Part shown: positions 48,767-64,000 of the stretch, one piece after another
Layout of the letters: the number at the start of each line of letters is the position of its first letter
How positions within the stretch are numbered: position 1 is the stretch's first letter
DNA from: Phialocephala subalpina
Taxonomy: Eukaryota > Ascomycota > Leotiomycetes > Helotiales > Mollisiaceae
Direction of reading: 5' to 3'
Length of the DNA stretch: 64,000 nucleotides
Assembly: GCA_900073065.1 (NCBI GenBank)
Contig: FJOG01000066.1
Span: 104,150 to 168,149 of the forward strand
Notes under the pieces: generated by a model
What the model was told of the DNA's origin: nothing
Databases searched by the model: none
What the model saw: the letters and a program-made list of their open reading frames with translations, nothing else
Program-made: the position numbers and the translations under genes

Positions 48767-49732
48767 TCATCTGTCCAAGGCAGGCCACGTCCTGAAAGCC
48801 TTCTTGTACCATGTCACCGCCTCCATACTCTCCCCACTATCCTCCAGCTTCTCTGCGATTTCCAACATCTTCCTTCCCTTCTCCTCGTCTTCCAACTTTC
48901 CGTAAAGCGCTTCGAAATCAAATGGAACAACTCGCCGATACCTGGTTCTTCACATTAGCTCGTGCTTACTCGACCACCGTCTGAAAGAAGCAGCTGGAAA
49001 TGAGATCAAAATTCCACTCACATAACATCCGTCCTCAACAAAAACTTCTCCCCACCCCTCAACTCCTCCCCATCATGCCAAACCGTCTCTCGGAAAATCG
49101 CCGCAGTCCCAAGCACAGGCTGCACTTGTGCAAGCACCTTCTGCGGGATGGTGAGGAAACGTGTAGCGCCGCCGTTGGAGGTTGGGACGGTATTTAGATA
49201 GATGTTTACGGTTTGGAAGGAGCAGGAGTCCACCGAGGCGAAGCGTTGGCCGTCGAAATGTGGGGAGAATTTACCTCCTGTTGAGATATTATTAGCTTCC
49301 GGTTGACGCGGAAATTCTTCGAAAAGCCTCGACGAGGGAATGTCTAGTACACTCTGCCGAACTTGAACCTGAGGCGGGAGAGGACATACCAGGGAGATAT
49401 CGACACAACCGAAACCTCTCATTCAATCCCTCAACTTCCCATTCACACCCATCGTCGTCCTTCACCTTGCCACTCATCTCTCCGTTCCCCATGAAGAAAC
49501 TTTCCAGTCTCGACCAAAGCAATTCAGCTAATGCGGGGTCATCGAAAGCTTCTCGATCGCGCACAGTGGTCGGTGTTACATTCGAAGGAATGAGGTTCTT
49601 GTGTTGGGAGATGATGGTATTACAGTCTTGCTCGTTGAGAAGGTCCTTGACGACATGGATCTGTTGGCCTGTGGAGAGAGGGAGGAGGGAGTATATGGGG
49701 TTCATGTCGATGCTAGTGGAGTTGGGGTGCAT
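48767..49732 (-). CDS. 2-oxoglutarate/Fe(II) oxygenase, prolyl 4-hydroxylase-like, with helical C-terminus
   Basis: Three exons (49732-49390, 49277-49022, 48941-48767) give 257 aa. The iron-binding triad is visible: HFDGQRF supplies His and Asp, and [25 protein letters not shown] supplies the second His and the 2-oxoglutarate-binding basic residue. The upstream [12 protein letters not shown] stretch is usual before the HxD motif in the P4Hc fold. The last exon encodes a short amphipathic helical tail resembling one TPR-like hairpin ([23 protein letters not shown]). A frame stop directly after RTDVM is avoided by a good GTGAGT donor, and splicing gives the family sequence VMYRR. The substrate is unknown; fungal members include hydroxylases of small molecules and of proteins. 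Confidence 0.85.
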
Positions 49733-51316
49733 AAGGCTGATGATGTGCAGGTGTTAGAGGGAACTTGGTGTTCTGCAGCTGATTTGCTGTAATTGTCTGG
49801 GTAGATCTTATTACTTAAGAATTGAGAAAGTGCGAGTTCTTGCGTACACACAATACGAAAAAAAGCGGAGTCTCGGGTGATGTGAAGTTGATGCTGTACA
49901 GGGCTTCGGGTTGGAACTTGGGTTCGAGGAGGATCTTCTGCGATTGTCCAACTACATCTTGTTACTTGGAACTAGGGGAAGTATGAGTATTTGAATACAG
50001 ACAATGGAAGGCTGGGGTGAAGTCTTGAAGCATGGCTGAGACTCAGCCTCAGACTGAGGCGCCTCGGCATGAGTCACTTGACCGAACACCACAATACGAC
50101 GAGATGCATCGGATCAAAATGCAGGAAGTACAGGAGACTCGACGAAAGGAATCACTCTACAAGGCTTTTCGTGTGTCACCGACGATGGGCGAAAAGGTTT
50201 GAAGTGATCTAGACGGCGCGGGAATGACGGAATGAAACACACTACGGCATTTCGCACAATAGAAAACATCAGCGAAAACCTCACTTGGTTTTCGCGCAAC
50301 TCACTCGTAGGGCGAAAAGCGAACATGTCACAGGAAAACATAAACCCAACATGATGTGGTAGACAGACTAATTTTCATTGCAGGATTCATCAAAGAATCG
50401 TCCCATGTTTTCCATCACTCAGCGCGTAGTCGCTAGATGTGCCTATGTCCAGCCTCAGCTGGATGGACAGGAGCACTTCCGTATTTGCCATCAGCTTATA
50501 TCAAGCATATTTCTTCCTTTGAATTCCTCCACCTCTATCAAAGAAGAAATCTGCCTGCTCTGTTTGCAGGAGCCCACGCCAATTGAACCATTGCATGATG
50601 AAAAAAGAAAAATCAAAGAGCCATATCAAATCCGTCTTGAAACCTCTGCCTCTCGTATCATTAATAGTCATGAATGAGAAGAAAGATCTGCCAGAAAGAT
50701 CATCCATCCGTCCGTCCACTTTTGTCTATTGCGCAAAAACCATGATGTATTCTCAAATGAGAAAGCAGAAAGAGGAAACAAATTGTGCACGATCTTCTCT
50801 ATTTAGGGAGCAGCAAAAAGGGCTGCCCGACCCTCGAATGATTATTGTTGCTGGATCCGAATGATTTTTTTCGAGGAACATGACCGTCATAATGCGTTCT
50901 GTGTAACCCAAGGTAGCACTCCCATGCAAAACCCAGGTAAAAGAAAGCATCATGACCGGTACGCCGAAGGTGGCATCTCATGCATCTGCCTGATCGCCGT
51001 TGATCATCTATGGGGTATCGAGAGACGAGGACGAAGCGACAGCCAGGAACAAAAGACAACGCTATCTATTTGAATGCCGTTCGATGGTCGAAAACCGCGA
51101 GTTAAGCCAGCCCCATTTACAAGGGACAGGAGCCGGCTTGGTCGAGATAATGCCGCCACCAGAAAGTCGAAAGTGCTGCAAATGTCGAAAAAACGAAGCA
51201 AGTACCGAAAGAAAAGAAATCGTATCCCGAGAGATACCCGTTGACGCCTTTGTCCCGTCTAAGATGTTCCGAAGTCGAATCAAAAACGAACAAAGATGCG
51301 TCGAATGATGGCAAAA
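49733..51316. other. Intergenic stretch and probable DED1 3' region
   Basis: No gene recognised. The bases just below 51317 are probably the DED1 3' UTR. Open frames on both strands around 50380-51310 overlap each other and lack family resemblance. Confidence 0.35.
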
Positions 51317-55857
<4,541 letters not shown>

Positions 55858-58543
55858 GATTGCGTCGTTGTTTTCGGGTGAGGCTGAAGGATTGAAGTCG
55901 TTCGTAGGAATCTGTATTAACGAGGTCGAGGTTTGGAGGGTGTAGAAATCTTCTTAATCTCTCCTGAAAGACCGTTGGATCTAAAAGAGAGTGTAAAAAG
56001 ATGCTGCGAAAAGATCTATGAACCGAAACGCGATCGAAACGATTATGGAGAAAAGAAGGCGTGAATGCTTCCTCGCTCTCTGTAAATCAAGAGCGCGTCG
56101 AGGGTCGTGAAACCGTGATGTACTGTAGGGGAGATCCTCAGAAAGAACAAAGACTCTCTAAAGAAAATGTGGGAGAGGAGATGTTGTTGTAGTTCGGGAG
56201 ATGTAGAAGAGGAAGAGGAAGAGATTTTTGGAGGCAAAATTTTGTGATACAAGTCGCTCTAGATCTCGCTTGCCGCAATTGGGACTAGCGCACTTCCCTC
56301 CTGCACGCAGGGCATTATGTCAGCGCTTTGGCCAAAAGGGTCGTCACCGCCTCCTTGGAAACGTGATATTCAGTTACTCTACAAGTAATGCAGCTGTTCG
56401 AGAGTTCGAGTTCATCTATGTTCTTCGGTGCATGACACAGTGCATCTGACTCAGGTTGTGACAGATGCTTCAGACGATTCTCCAACAGCTGTTGTGGTGG
56501 CGAAACATGCGCACCAAGTCCAGGCAGCTGAGAAAATCTTGCAAGGGACTTCGGGTTGGGACGGCAAGGGGGGAGATTCCTATTGGATGAACAGCCTATG
56601 GCACCGTTCCTGGCTTAGTATGGAAAAGGGGGTTCCGGGTCTTGTTAAGGGGATCGCTGCCTCATTTTCTCCTTCTTTCGTCTTTGATTTGATTGCTTTC
56701 TCTGTGTACTTTGTATGGTCTCGTTTGTGGTCTCGTTTCGTCTAGAAAGGGGCGACCCATTCACCTGGAGGAGGGAAATCTATTGTCCGGCAGCCTTGGC
56801 TCCCCGGGTGAGGCACGGACTCGTCGCAGCCTCACCTTCTCCTTCTTTCATCGAGTGTTTGATCGCTCTCTCTGTAATATAGCATCGTTTATGGCCTCAT
56901 TTCCCAGGGGCGGGCCACTCACCCGGAAGAAGGAGAATCTATTGTCCGGCAGCCTTACTGCAGTCCTCTGGCCTGGGAAATGTCTGGACGCTGCAGAGTT
57001 GCGCTTGCTGCCATATGCATATTGGTGAAGTTGAGCAATTTGTCATCAGGCCGTTTGTGGCCTCGCTCCAAAGAGCGCTTATGATTCAAGAATGTCTGTT
57101 CTTCAGAAGTCTTGTATTGTTCTTGTCTTTCTCGGATTTTAAGGACAGACATTGGTCCAGGCCAAGTTGCAGTTGCATAGAAGTGAAGCCCGTTAGCCTA
57201 CTCTATCATTATGAGGTTTGTGCTCTCATGTCTAGCTACATATAGCTTTCACTTACGAATCTTACCCTTATATTCAATTGTTTTGTTGTCGTTCTGGTTC
57301 TCTTTGCATGGATGCGGCCCCGTGTGGGTAGCATACTGACGTTGAGATTGTGAAGTCATCAGTTCAATGTAGCATCCCGGAGCCATAGGAAGGACGACAT
57401 GCAGGTCCATCTGCCCCTGCTTGTTCCCCACCCATTTTGTAATGCTGGCAGGAGCAGAAGGTGGCAAACTATAAAGGCAGGTATTCCAAGCTGGAAGGTT
57501 CTATGACCCGCTTCGTGGCCTTGTTTCTGAAGAATAGCTCAGGGTCATGGGAGGGAAGGGAAGCCTGGAATTCGCAGCCTTGCCGATCTAGATCCCGTCA
57601 CGCAGATTGTGGTCTCGTAAAACAAGTCCACTCCTTGGTCATTTGCACGACTTTCGATGTTCTTAGCCGATACGTTAGAATTCTTGTCAGCTTTGGCATG
57701 AGGAATGATTGCTTAGCCAAAGACCATCGCATTATCTGGTTATGGGATTGTGGCCTCTTCATGGTTGAGGGTTTGGATAGCCAGTCACCTGCAAAGGGAT
57801 AGAGGTTTGAAGAGACTACCTACTTGTGCTAGTGGTCTTTGTCCTTCTCAATATGCAAACTGGACACCTAAGTCTGGGTTTTGGAAGATATTGCTTGTGG
57901 TCCTAATACCTACCAGCTCCAATCACAAGCAACAACAGCTAGTTGTCACACGTCATTCCTAACGGGCGGAGATTCTACTTCTGTCAGGAAAGGTGAGCAG
58001 AGCTGCTCTTGAGGTGAGTTGGGGTGACCAAAGCGTGGGGGCCATGGTTAAGAGGGGGTGGTCCCGTTTTGACCTCTTGGCTACGCCTGCTACCATTGTC
58101 CAAATTTAGAAACCGATGTTTTGGAGCCCTCCTTAGCTCCGTATGGGCTGGCCGCATGTAACTAGAGCTCTTAAAAGCCACGCCACCACAGTAACCACAT
58201 ACCCACCTAAGTAAGTAGTGGGTACCTGAATCTCTTTGCAGCACGTGACTAGAAACTTCGCGCCAACGACGAGAAGACTATGGCAAAGCGAGAGTGGTCA
58301 TCCCTGCCAATGTCCAAGGGGTGGAGTGAATCTTGCAGCAACTTTGGACTCTATGTATCTAGCAATGTATAATAAAGACAAATTCAGTAAGATATAAAAG
58401 TCTTGTTAGCCCAATACCATATCCAAGACTTAGCGTTGATAGAATATCATTAAGGTCTCAAGCTCTATCTCCCCAGTTGCTCGCATGTGTTCACCCTAGG
58501 TATGGCTTCTCTTGATCTCAAAATTCTCTCATCCTGCTCGAAA
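55858..58543. other. DED1 promoter/leader and gene-poor stretch with a tandem duplication
   Basis: 55858-56260 probably holds the DED1 5' leader and promoter (purine/pyrimidine-biased). At 56660-56796 and 56829-56966 an imperfect tandem duplication of about 135 bp shares CTCCTTCTTTC and ends in CTATTGTCCGGCAGCCTT. No gene recognised up to 58543. Confidence 0.4.
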
Positions 58544-59521
58544 TCATGACCCCAACTTTCTGCACTGCACTTCCAGGATCTCTCTCTTCGTCTGCTCCTC
58601 TAAATCCTTTAGTTCTTGTATTCTCTCCAATCTCTCCTTCTCGTCTCGTATCCTATCAATCCTATCTTTCAAGATCTTCAACTTTTGTTCCTCGTCTTCA
58701 TTCTCCGCCGTCGATATATCCCCTCTCTCGATTGGAACAGATGGTTGCGGTACTTCCCCCCCAAGCGATGGCGAAACTCGCGGATCCAAACTCTCCAGTT
58801 CCTGCGCAGACGCAAATAATCTCTCACTTGTGTCTTCTTCATCACCAAAAGACACAATATTCCTTCCTTGCTCTGGAGCCAGCTCATGCACAATGACATG
58901 CTCTCTCTCCGCATTTGTGATTATAGATTTCTTCAAAATGCTTACTCCTTTCCCTTGATTCTGTTCGTCCATTTCTGGGACATTGTGTTTCGTGATCAGC
59001 TCGTGCCGATTAGCATTCGTCAGTTCGTGTGTGTTGGGTGGCGGAGATCGATTCCCTTCCTCCGGTGGCGCTTGTCTTTTTCGTCGCGTCAATGTGATTC
59101 GCCATAATGCAAATAAACCTAGCAAAAACAGGACGATGACTCCGATTGCGATCCCGGCTTTAGCGCCTGGAGAAAGTGCGCTATTTGAACTCGATTGATT
59201 GTCGGTAGCTGTTGATGAGGCGCTCGGTATAAATAGCGAAGTCACCGTCGCCGAACTTGTCGAAATCGCCGTACCTCTACTACTACTACTGAAATCAGCA
59301 CCCGCCGTCGAGGTATCTGTCACTGTGACAGTCGTGCCACCAGAATCAGTACTCGTGAAGACGAGAGTAGTAATAGGTTTTACCGACGTAGCTATCGTGG
59401 TCGACGTTGCAGTGACGGTAGATGATTGAATAATGCCTAACAATGCGGCGTATGTGGTGATCGTGATAATTGTCGATGTGATAGTCGTGTAGCCTATCGA
59501 GGATATCCTTAGGATTGCCAT
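58544..59521 (-). CDS. Ser/Thr-rich single-pass membrane protein (Mid2/Wsc-like layout)
   Basis: A 325-aa open frame from ATG 59521. The first 130 residues are very rich in Thr and Ser, as in O-mannosylated extracellular regions. One strong membrane segment follows (AGIAIGVIVLFLLGLFALW, about 135-155) with a basic stop-transfer TRRKRQ. The cytoplasmic part is charged and ends in a coiled coil rich in Glu, Lys and Arg. This layout is common among fungal cell-wall sensors and other mucin-like proteins. No clear signal peptide or Cys-rich head is present at this start, so an upstream exon may be missing. The specific role is unknown. Confidence 0.65.
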   Translation of the reverse strand: MAILRISSIGYTTITSTIITITTYAALLGIIQSSTVTATSTTIATSVKPITTLVFTSTDSGGTTVTVTDTSTAGADFSSSSRGTAISTSSATVTSLFIPSASSTATDNQSSSNSALSPGAKAGIAIGVIVLFLLGLFALWRITLTRRKRQAPPEEGNRSPPPNTHELTNANRHELITKHNVPEMDEQNQGKGVSILKKSIITNAEREHVIVHELAPEQGRNIVSFGDEEDTSERLFASAQELESLDPRVSPSLGGEVPQPSVPIERGDISTAENEDEEQKLKILKDRIDRIRDEKERLERIQELKDLEEQTKREILEVQCRKLGS

Positions 59522-59631
59522 TTTCGAGTCTCACCATGATTGTTTCCTTTTCTCCAATGCGACGAGGTAGAGTACCGAGGTACAGTAAATTTTTTAATAG
59601 CACTAGTAGGGGGACCCCTGATACTCCCGAG

Positions 59632-60437
59632 TTAAGGACCCCAATAGCTAGCAGCACAAAGCAAGAGAATATCCAAGGACAAAGTCAGACAAAAACCGAC
59701 TAATAGATCAGGTGGTCCAACACCTTCCTTCGAAACCTTCTCCGCTGATGGTTGTTCAAAGCCTGCTGCCTCTTCATCCTCTCCACCCTTTGCAGCCTCT
59801 ACAAGCTCCAAGGCCCTTGCCTGATCTCTCCTTCTAACCCAATCTCTCAATTGCGCTACCCCTCCCTGCCCCTTCGCAAAAACGACAAACTCGTTTTTAT
59901 TGACATCAGTAGCCTGTTGAAGCATCTGGATCGGCACCTCATACCACTCGTCGATTTTCAAATAAGAGCTCGGCCCTAGGCTAGGATAAGCTGGTACCAG
60001 ACTCCCGCGGGACCAGACAAAGTGACTTCGAAGTCGGAGTTGGATAGGGTACGGCTTTTTGGGGGTCGGGGAGATGGGGATGTAGTCTTCTTGAGAGAAG
60101 GCGTGTGGGGTGATCTATGAGGAGTTAATTAAATTTCGAGTTGGGAGGGGAACACATACAGGCATGATTTCACATGGTGTTTCTTTCCTGGAACAATATC
60201 TGGAGCCAAGAACATGAGGTCGTGAATGATGTCTGGGATATCAGGACCTGTAATTCCCAGGTTCTCGCATACTTCTTTGTTTTTGAAGTGGTAGATTCTA
60301 CCTTGGACATCTTTTCGTTGAACCATGTTTCTTCGGGGAACGAATGGGAGGAGTGCTGGATGTGATGGCAATTGACCTCGCAGGGCAGAGACAGCCGTAG
60401 AATTAGAGGTGAGGGATGGGGAAAGAAAGATGCTCAT
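59632..60437 (-). CDS. Conserved-looking fungal protein of unknown function
   Basis: Two exons are likely: 60437 to about 60160, then about 60117 to 59632. Exon 1 contains VQRKDVQGRIYHFKN and PDIPDIIHDLMFLAPDI; exon 2 contains PTPKKPYPIQLRLRSHFVWSRGS, EWYEVPIQML and a Glu/Ala-rich tail ending in a hydrophobic stretch. The sequence has the mixed, non-repetitive character of a real protein but I do not recognise the family. The donor is not certain: GTATGT is the better signal but breaks the frame, whereas a GT six bases on keeps it. The C-terminal hydrophobic end could be intron read as exon. Confidence 0.5.
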
Positions 60438-61016
60438 GCCTCATGGCTGCTTGAGTTCTTTATACCGGCTCTTGCAGATGTTGGAGAATCTGCGAGTTCG
60501 AACGAGATACACGGCTTGCGTCAATATTGCACTTGAACAAGCTGATGCCAGGTACCTGAACATGAAAGAAAGCATGGCTCTTTCGAGACAGACTCCGACT
60601 TCGAACGGTCCAGTATAGAGGTGCGTTTCAAACACCGTGAAAAGATCGGATATTCAGCGCAGAACTGAAGAGAAGATTGCATAGATGAGAGCCGACTCCA
60701 GAGGGTCCAGGAAGTGATGTTTGTTTCAATCATCCGCAAAAGAAAGAACATTCAGCGCAGGTGGGCTCGTTTGGACGACAGTTTCTTGATACAAATAACA
60801 TGCATCCACCAATGCCGGCGACTACTAGCCAAACTCGACAGAAGCCGTGACTTCACAACTTGCAGCAGATATGTTCTTTCAATCACCCAGCACACACAGA
60901 ACATTCAGGCTAGACTCAGAGAAAACCATGCATTCAAAGCAAATTCTGCCATTCGCCAGCCTTCTTAATGCCATGTTATAGTACAGTTCCCCATTGTCCC
61001 ACCCATTTTTGGTACT
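60438..61016. other. Intergenic stretch
   Basis: No gene recognised. Confidence 0.3.
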
Positions 61017-61727
61017 TCAAGGGCAAGCAATTCTCGCCTCATCATCGTACTCGACCTCCTTGATACCATCCTTCGTAATAACCTTGACCAACATGCCCTT
61101 GAAATCAATCGGTAATCTCCTCTTCAACTCATCCGTGCACATCCTCAGAATCTTCAATCCTTGCTCGTAGTCGATGTCCGGATGATGATGCTTATCGAGA
61201 ATCGACAAGCAGTAGTACTGTGCATAGCCGTGAGCAGCGTATGGTAAGGGGGCCAACGACGCTAGGTAATCGAGCCAGTAAAGGGAGGGCTTGTCGGTGA
61301 TGGGGTCGACGCCGCCGAGGAGGAGGTTGACGTTGTAGGGCTTGCGGGATCGGAGGGAGGATGCGAGTTCACCGCGGACGAAGTGTGCGACGGCAGAGGG
61401 AGAGAGGTCGATGTTGTTTCGCATGGAGTAGAGCTGAGCGTTGGCTTGGATGTATTCTGCGAATTGGACTGGAGCGGTCAGCTTTGCTTTGCAGAAAAGA
61501 TGGATTGCATACTGGTGTCTCCAGCTTCTCCTGAGAACGCCATCAAGGTATGCTTGTTTAATGCGCGGGTCTTGTCATCGGAAGCTTTGAGAATGGTAGC
61601 ACCTCTCATTGCGGCCTTCGAGGCGGCGATGAGGGTGAAGTCCTTGCCAGTTATTCCTAGTAATACCTCCCTATAATGTCCCAGATCAGCTGGATGATCC
61701 AGAGCTCGACCAGAGGTATACTTACAT
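61017..61727 (-). CDS. PRE1: 20S proteasome subunit beta-4 (Pre1/PSMB2 type)
   Basis: Exons 61727-61726 (first two bases of the start codon), 61670-61513 and 61468-61017 give 203 aa. The sequence matches yeast Pre1 throughout: MEVLLGI at the N-terminus, SDDKTR, FSGEAGDT, QFAEYIQAN, RSRKPYNVNLLLGG, LPYAAHGY, and PIDFKGMLVKV. Beta-4 is a structural, non-catalytic subunit, which fits the absence of an N-terminal Thr. The start codon is split AT|G by a 55-bp intron (61671-61725), with a good GTAAGT donor and TATAG acceptor. No other ATG gives the conserved N-terminus. It is divergent from RRP9 across about 420 bp. Confidence 0.93.
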
Positions 61728-62150
61728 GCTGATTTTGGTTCGTTGTGGTGGTGATTGAGGTGTTGTGAAGGAAGGCTGTCGATGTGGTTTGGAGCTCCAA
61801 CGCGTGGAGCTTGCTGCCTCGCCTCGCGACTTCCCTTAGCGTCAGGGTCGGATTTGGTAGAGAGAAAGCGATGCAAACACAGCAGGAGAAAGAGCTTTCA
61901 AAGTCCCTGATTATCTGGGAGAATGAAATTCGGAAAACTATCAATTCTAGCGGACCTCTATTTATGCCTCGTCTCTTAATTCTAGAGGCACGAAGTCGAG
62001 ATCAAAGTATCATCACGTGCTGTCTTACGCTTGTCCATTTCCAGACCCCCTCTCTCTTTCCGCCCGGCAGAATAATAATTTTCTTCGAAAATCGATGTTC
62101 AAGTCCCGCACAGCTTCTCTGCAGGCATTCAAGTCCATCACCACGCCAAA
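61728..62150. promoter_or_regulatory. Divergent promoter region of PRE1 and RRP9
   Basis: About 420 bp between two housekeeping genes read outward. A CACGTG palindrome lies near 62015. Pyrimidine-rich leader sequence precedes ATG 62151. Confidence 0.5.
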
Positions 62151-63860
62151 ATGTCCTCCTTCTTCACCATCCCGAAGCCGAAGAAGCGCAAGATTCAAGA
62201 TACATCTGGACCTCCCAAAAAACGAATTGCTTCCACGAAACCCACCCGAGAATCCAGACCAGCGCCCAAAAGACCCCAAAGAGACGAATCTATCTCCGGC
62301 AGCGAAGACGAGTCTGACGGCCCTCGAGATGCGGAAGATGAGGTTGAGACAAGTGGAAGCTCGGAAGGAGAAGAGGAGGAGACGGCTGCGGAAAGGAGAT
62401 TGAAGCTCGCAGAGCGCTACCTCCAGAATGTCCGTGAAGAAGTGGTAGATCCGGAAGGTTTTGATGCAGAAGAAATCGACCGGGACCTCATCGCCGAACG
62501 TTTGAAAGAAGATGTTGCCGAGACTAAAGGCCGTATGTATAGGAAATTGGCAGACGACTTAGATTTCGGATCTGCGAAGCATAGCTGGTTCAAGTGGAAT
62601 TCTGAGAGTGTTACTGGAATAGCTACTTGCGCGCCGTGGGCGTATACTGTGAGCAAGGACTTGGGATTAGCGAAGTGGAGGATACAAGACTTGCCGGAAC
62701 ATCAATGGCAACCGAAGCCTGGGAAGAAGAAGTCCAAGAAACCGACCCCGCCTCCGAAGAGAAAACCGGAACAAGTTGCGTTTGCGAGAGGGGATAAGTC
62801 GAAAGCGAAGGACAATGCGTATGAAGGACATGTGGATACCATCCTATGCGTGGCGGCTTCACAAGATGGCAAATTCGTGGTTACAGGAGGGAAGGACAGG
62901 AGGATCATTGTCTGGGAAGCAGAAACGCTGAAGCCGCTGAGAGTTTTCACACATCACCGAGATACTGTTACGAGCCTTACTTTTCGGAGAGGAACAAATC
63001 AGATGTATTCTGCTTCTAAAGACAGAACACTCAAAGTCTGGAGTCTAGACGAGTTAGCGTACGTGGAAACTCTATTTGGACACCAAGACGAGGTCGTGGA
63101 TGTGTCTGCTCTGGCGCAAGAGAGATGTATAAGTGTAGGCGCGAGGGACCGTACAGCAAGATTATGGAAGGTCGCGGAAGAAACACAGTTGGTGTTTCGA
63201 GGAGGTGGAGGAGAGAAGAAAAAGAAGCACAGCAGCAGCAAGCCCGCAGTCCAGGAAGGAAGCATGGATAGAGTGGCTATGATTGACGAAGAGACCTTCG
63301 TCACAGGAGGCGACAATGGCTCGTTGAGTCTCTGGGTTATACACAAGAAGAAACCCGTCTTCACCATGTCGCTGTGTCATGGAGTTGAGCCAGCGCTGGA
63401 ACCCGAGGAAGCTTCAGCAGAGACTCATCCGACTGCGGACATTGTCCCAGAAGCTCAGCCGAGATGGATCACAGCCCTCGCCACGATTCCATACTCGGAC
63501 GTCGTACTCAGCGGAAGTTGGGGCGGTCAACTACGAGCCTGGAGAGTCAGCGATGACAAGAAGAAACTCGAGCCCATTGGCTTTGTTGGTGCTTCTGGCA
63601 TCACTGCAGATGGCAACATCGACGGGAATGTCCAAGAAGAGCAAAACAATGTTCGAGGTATCATCAACGACATCTCGGTCTTCGAACGTGGTGATAGAGG
63701 CAAAGACGGTGTTTGTGTCGTGGTTGCAGTTGGGAAAGAGCACAGAATGGGAAGATGGCAGAGGCAAAAGCAAGGCAAGAATGGAGCGTTGGTTTTTGAG
63801 ATACCCAGATCGCAGACGGCGAAACGAAATGGTGTGACTGTGGCTGAGGAAGATGACTGA
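62151..63860 (+). CDS. RRP9: U3 snoRNP protein Rrp9 (U3-55K), WD40
   Basis: A single exon of 569 aa. The N-terminal 110 residues are charged with basic and acidic runs, as in Rrp9. Next come the conserved AERYLQNVREEV and the RDLIAERLKEDV stretch. WD repeats follow, for example YEGHVDTILCVAASQDGKFVVTGGKDRRIIVWE, FTHHRDTVTSLTFRRGTNQMYSASKDRTLKVW and LFGHQDEVVDVSAL..RDRTARLW. I quote these as motifs only in part: GGKDRRIIVW, SASKDRTLKVW and GARDRTARLW are the WD ends. Rrp9 binds the box B/C of U3 snoRNA in the nucleolus and is needed for 18S rRNA processing. A Lys/Ser-rich insertion between blades and a longer loop near residue 430 are family variation. Confidence 0.93.
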   Translation: MSSFFTIPKPKKRKIQDTSGPPKKRIASTKPTRESRPAPKRPQRDESISGSEDESDGPRDAEDEVETSGSSEGEEEETAAERRLKLAERYLQNVREEVVDPEGFDAEEIDRDLIAERLKEDVAETKGRMYRKLADDLDFGSAKHSWFKWNSESVTGIATCAPWAYTVSKDLGLAKWRIQDLPEHQWQPKPGKKKSKKPTPPPKRKPEQVAFARGDKSKAKDNAYEGHVDTILCVAASQDGKFVVTGGKDRRIIVWEAETLKPLRVFTHHRDTVTSLTFRRGTNQMYSASKDRTLKVWSLDELAYVETLFGHQDEVVDVSALAQERCISVGARDRTARLWKVAEETQLVFRGGGGEKKKKHSSSKPAVQEGSMDRVAMIDEETFVTGGDNGSLSLWVIHKKKPVFTMSLCHGVEPALEPEEASAETHPTADIVPEAQPRWITALATIPYSDVVLSGSWGGQLRAWRVSDDKKKLEPIGFVGASGITADGNIDGNVQEEQNNVRGIINDISVFERGDRGKDGVCVVVAVGKEHRMGRWQRQKQGKNGALVFEIPRSQTAKRNGVTVAEEDD

Positions 63861-64000
63861 TGGACTGTAAAGACATAGCATTGAAGGCGTTGGGTATGAA
63901 AATAGCATAGCGAATTTTGTGACAGTAGAGGTTTGCATTGTGGTGTGCATTTCCACTCAGTAGAGTCATGATGCTCTACAGTACAAATACAATACATCTC

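Noticed and set aside
50378..51308. Overlapping frames on both strands between the oxygenase and DED1
   Set aside because: Mutually overlapping and without motifs; likely UTR and spacer.

Overview
The window is nuclear DNA of a filamentous ascomycete (Pezizomycotina). This rests on the many short GT..AG introns (46-70 bp), HET-domain genes, bZIP factors with the fungal DUF3425 tail, a highly reducing polyketide synthase, Clr5 and FSH1 family proteins, solo LTRs, and very AT-rich tracts with C-to-T/G-to-A decay typical of repeat-induced point mutation (RIP). A leotiomycete is my guess; nothing here proves it. All functions are read from sequence motifs, and all exon borders come from splice signals plus frame continuity. 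I ran no search.

Layout. 0-3.3 kb holds decayed genes, including a HET-domain pseudogene with two in-frame stops. 3.8-10.1 kb holds two paralogous bZIP/DUF3425 factors on either side of an aldehyde dehydrogenase. 10.3-13.9 kb has a methyltransferase, a truncated GNAT gene and an af470-like (ABM) monooxygenase with a one-base frameshift. 14-23.9 kb is repeat-rich, with a nested solo LTR, a second solo LTR in inverse orientation, and between them a Clr5 + ubiquitin-like-fold regulator. 24.0-32.3 kb is a complete highly reducing PKS (about 2,581 aa, 11 exons). 33-41.2 kb is a mirror-image block around an AT-rich centre and a 627-bp assembly gap: an intact MFS transporter with an FSH1 hydrolase tail on the left, and an intact FSH1 hydrolase with a decayed MFS remnant on the right. 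The PKS has no release domain, so a LovG-like FSH1 hydrolase and an MFS exporter fit a small polyketide cluster. 41.9-44.5 kb is a HET protein with two N-terminal Zn2Cys6 clusters.

46-64 kb is mostly a housekeeping region: a phosphoglycerate-mutase-fold pseudoenzyme or pseudogene, a prolyl-hydroxylase-like 2OG oxygenase, the DEAD-box helicase DED1, a mucin-like single-pass membrane protein, an unidentified conserved protein, proteasome subunit beta-4 (PRE1) and the U3 snoRNP protein RRP9.

The most unusual feature is in DED1. Two of its introns are homologous to each other along their length. One is 161 bp; the other is 2,248 bp because it carries, at one point, a complete same-strand gene for a GIY-YIG nuclease-like protein with C2H2 zinc fingers. 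Both introns sit in the same phase inside an Arg codon followed by Gly, at conserved helicase motifs. This looks like a full-length nuclear intron element with its own endonuclease gene beside a short derivative in the same host gene.
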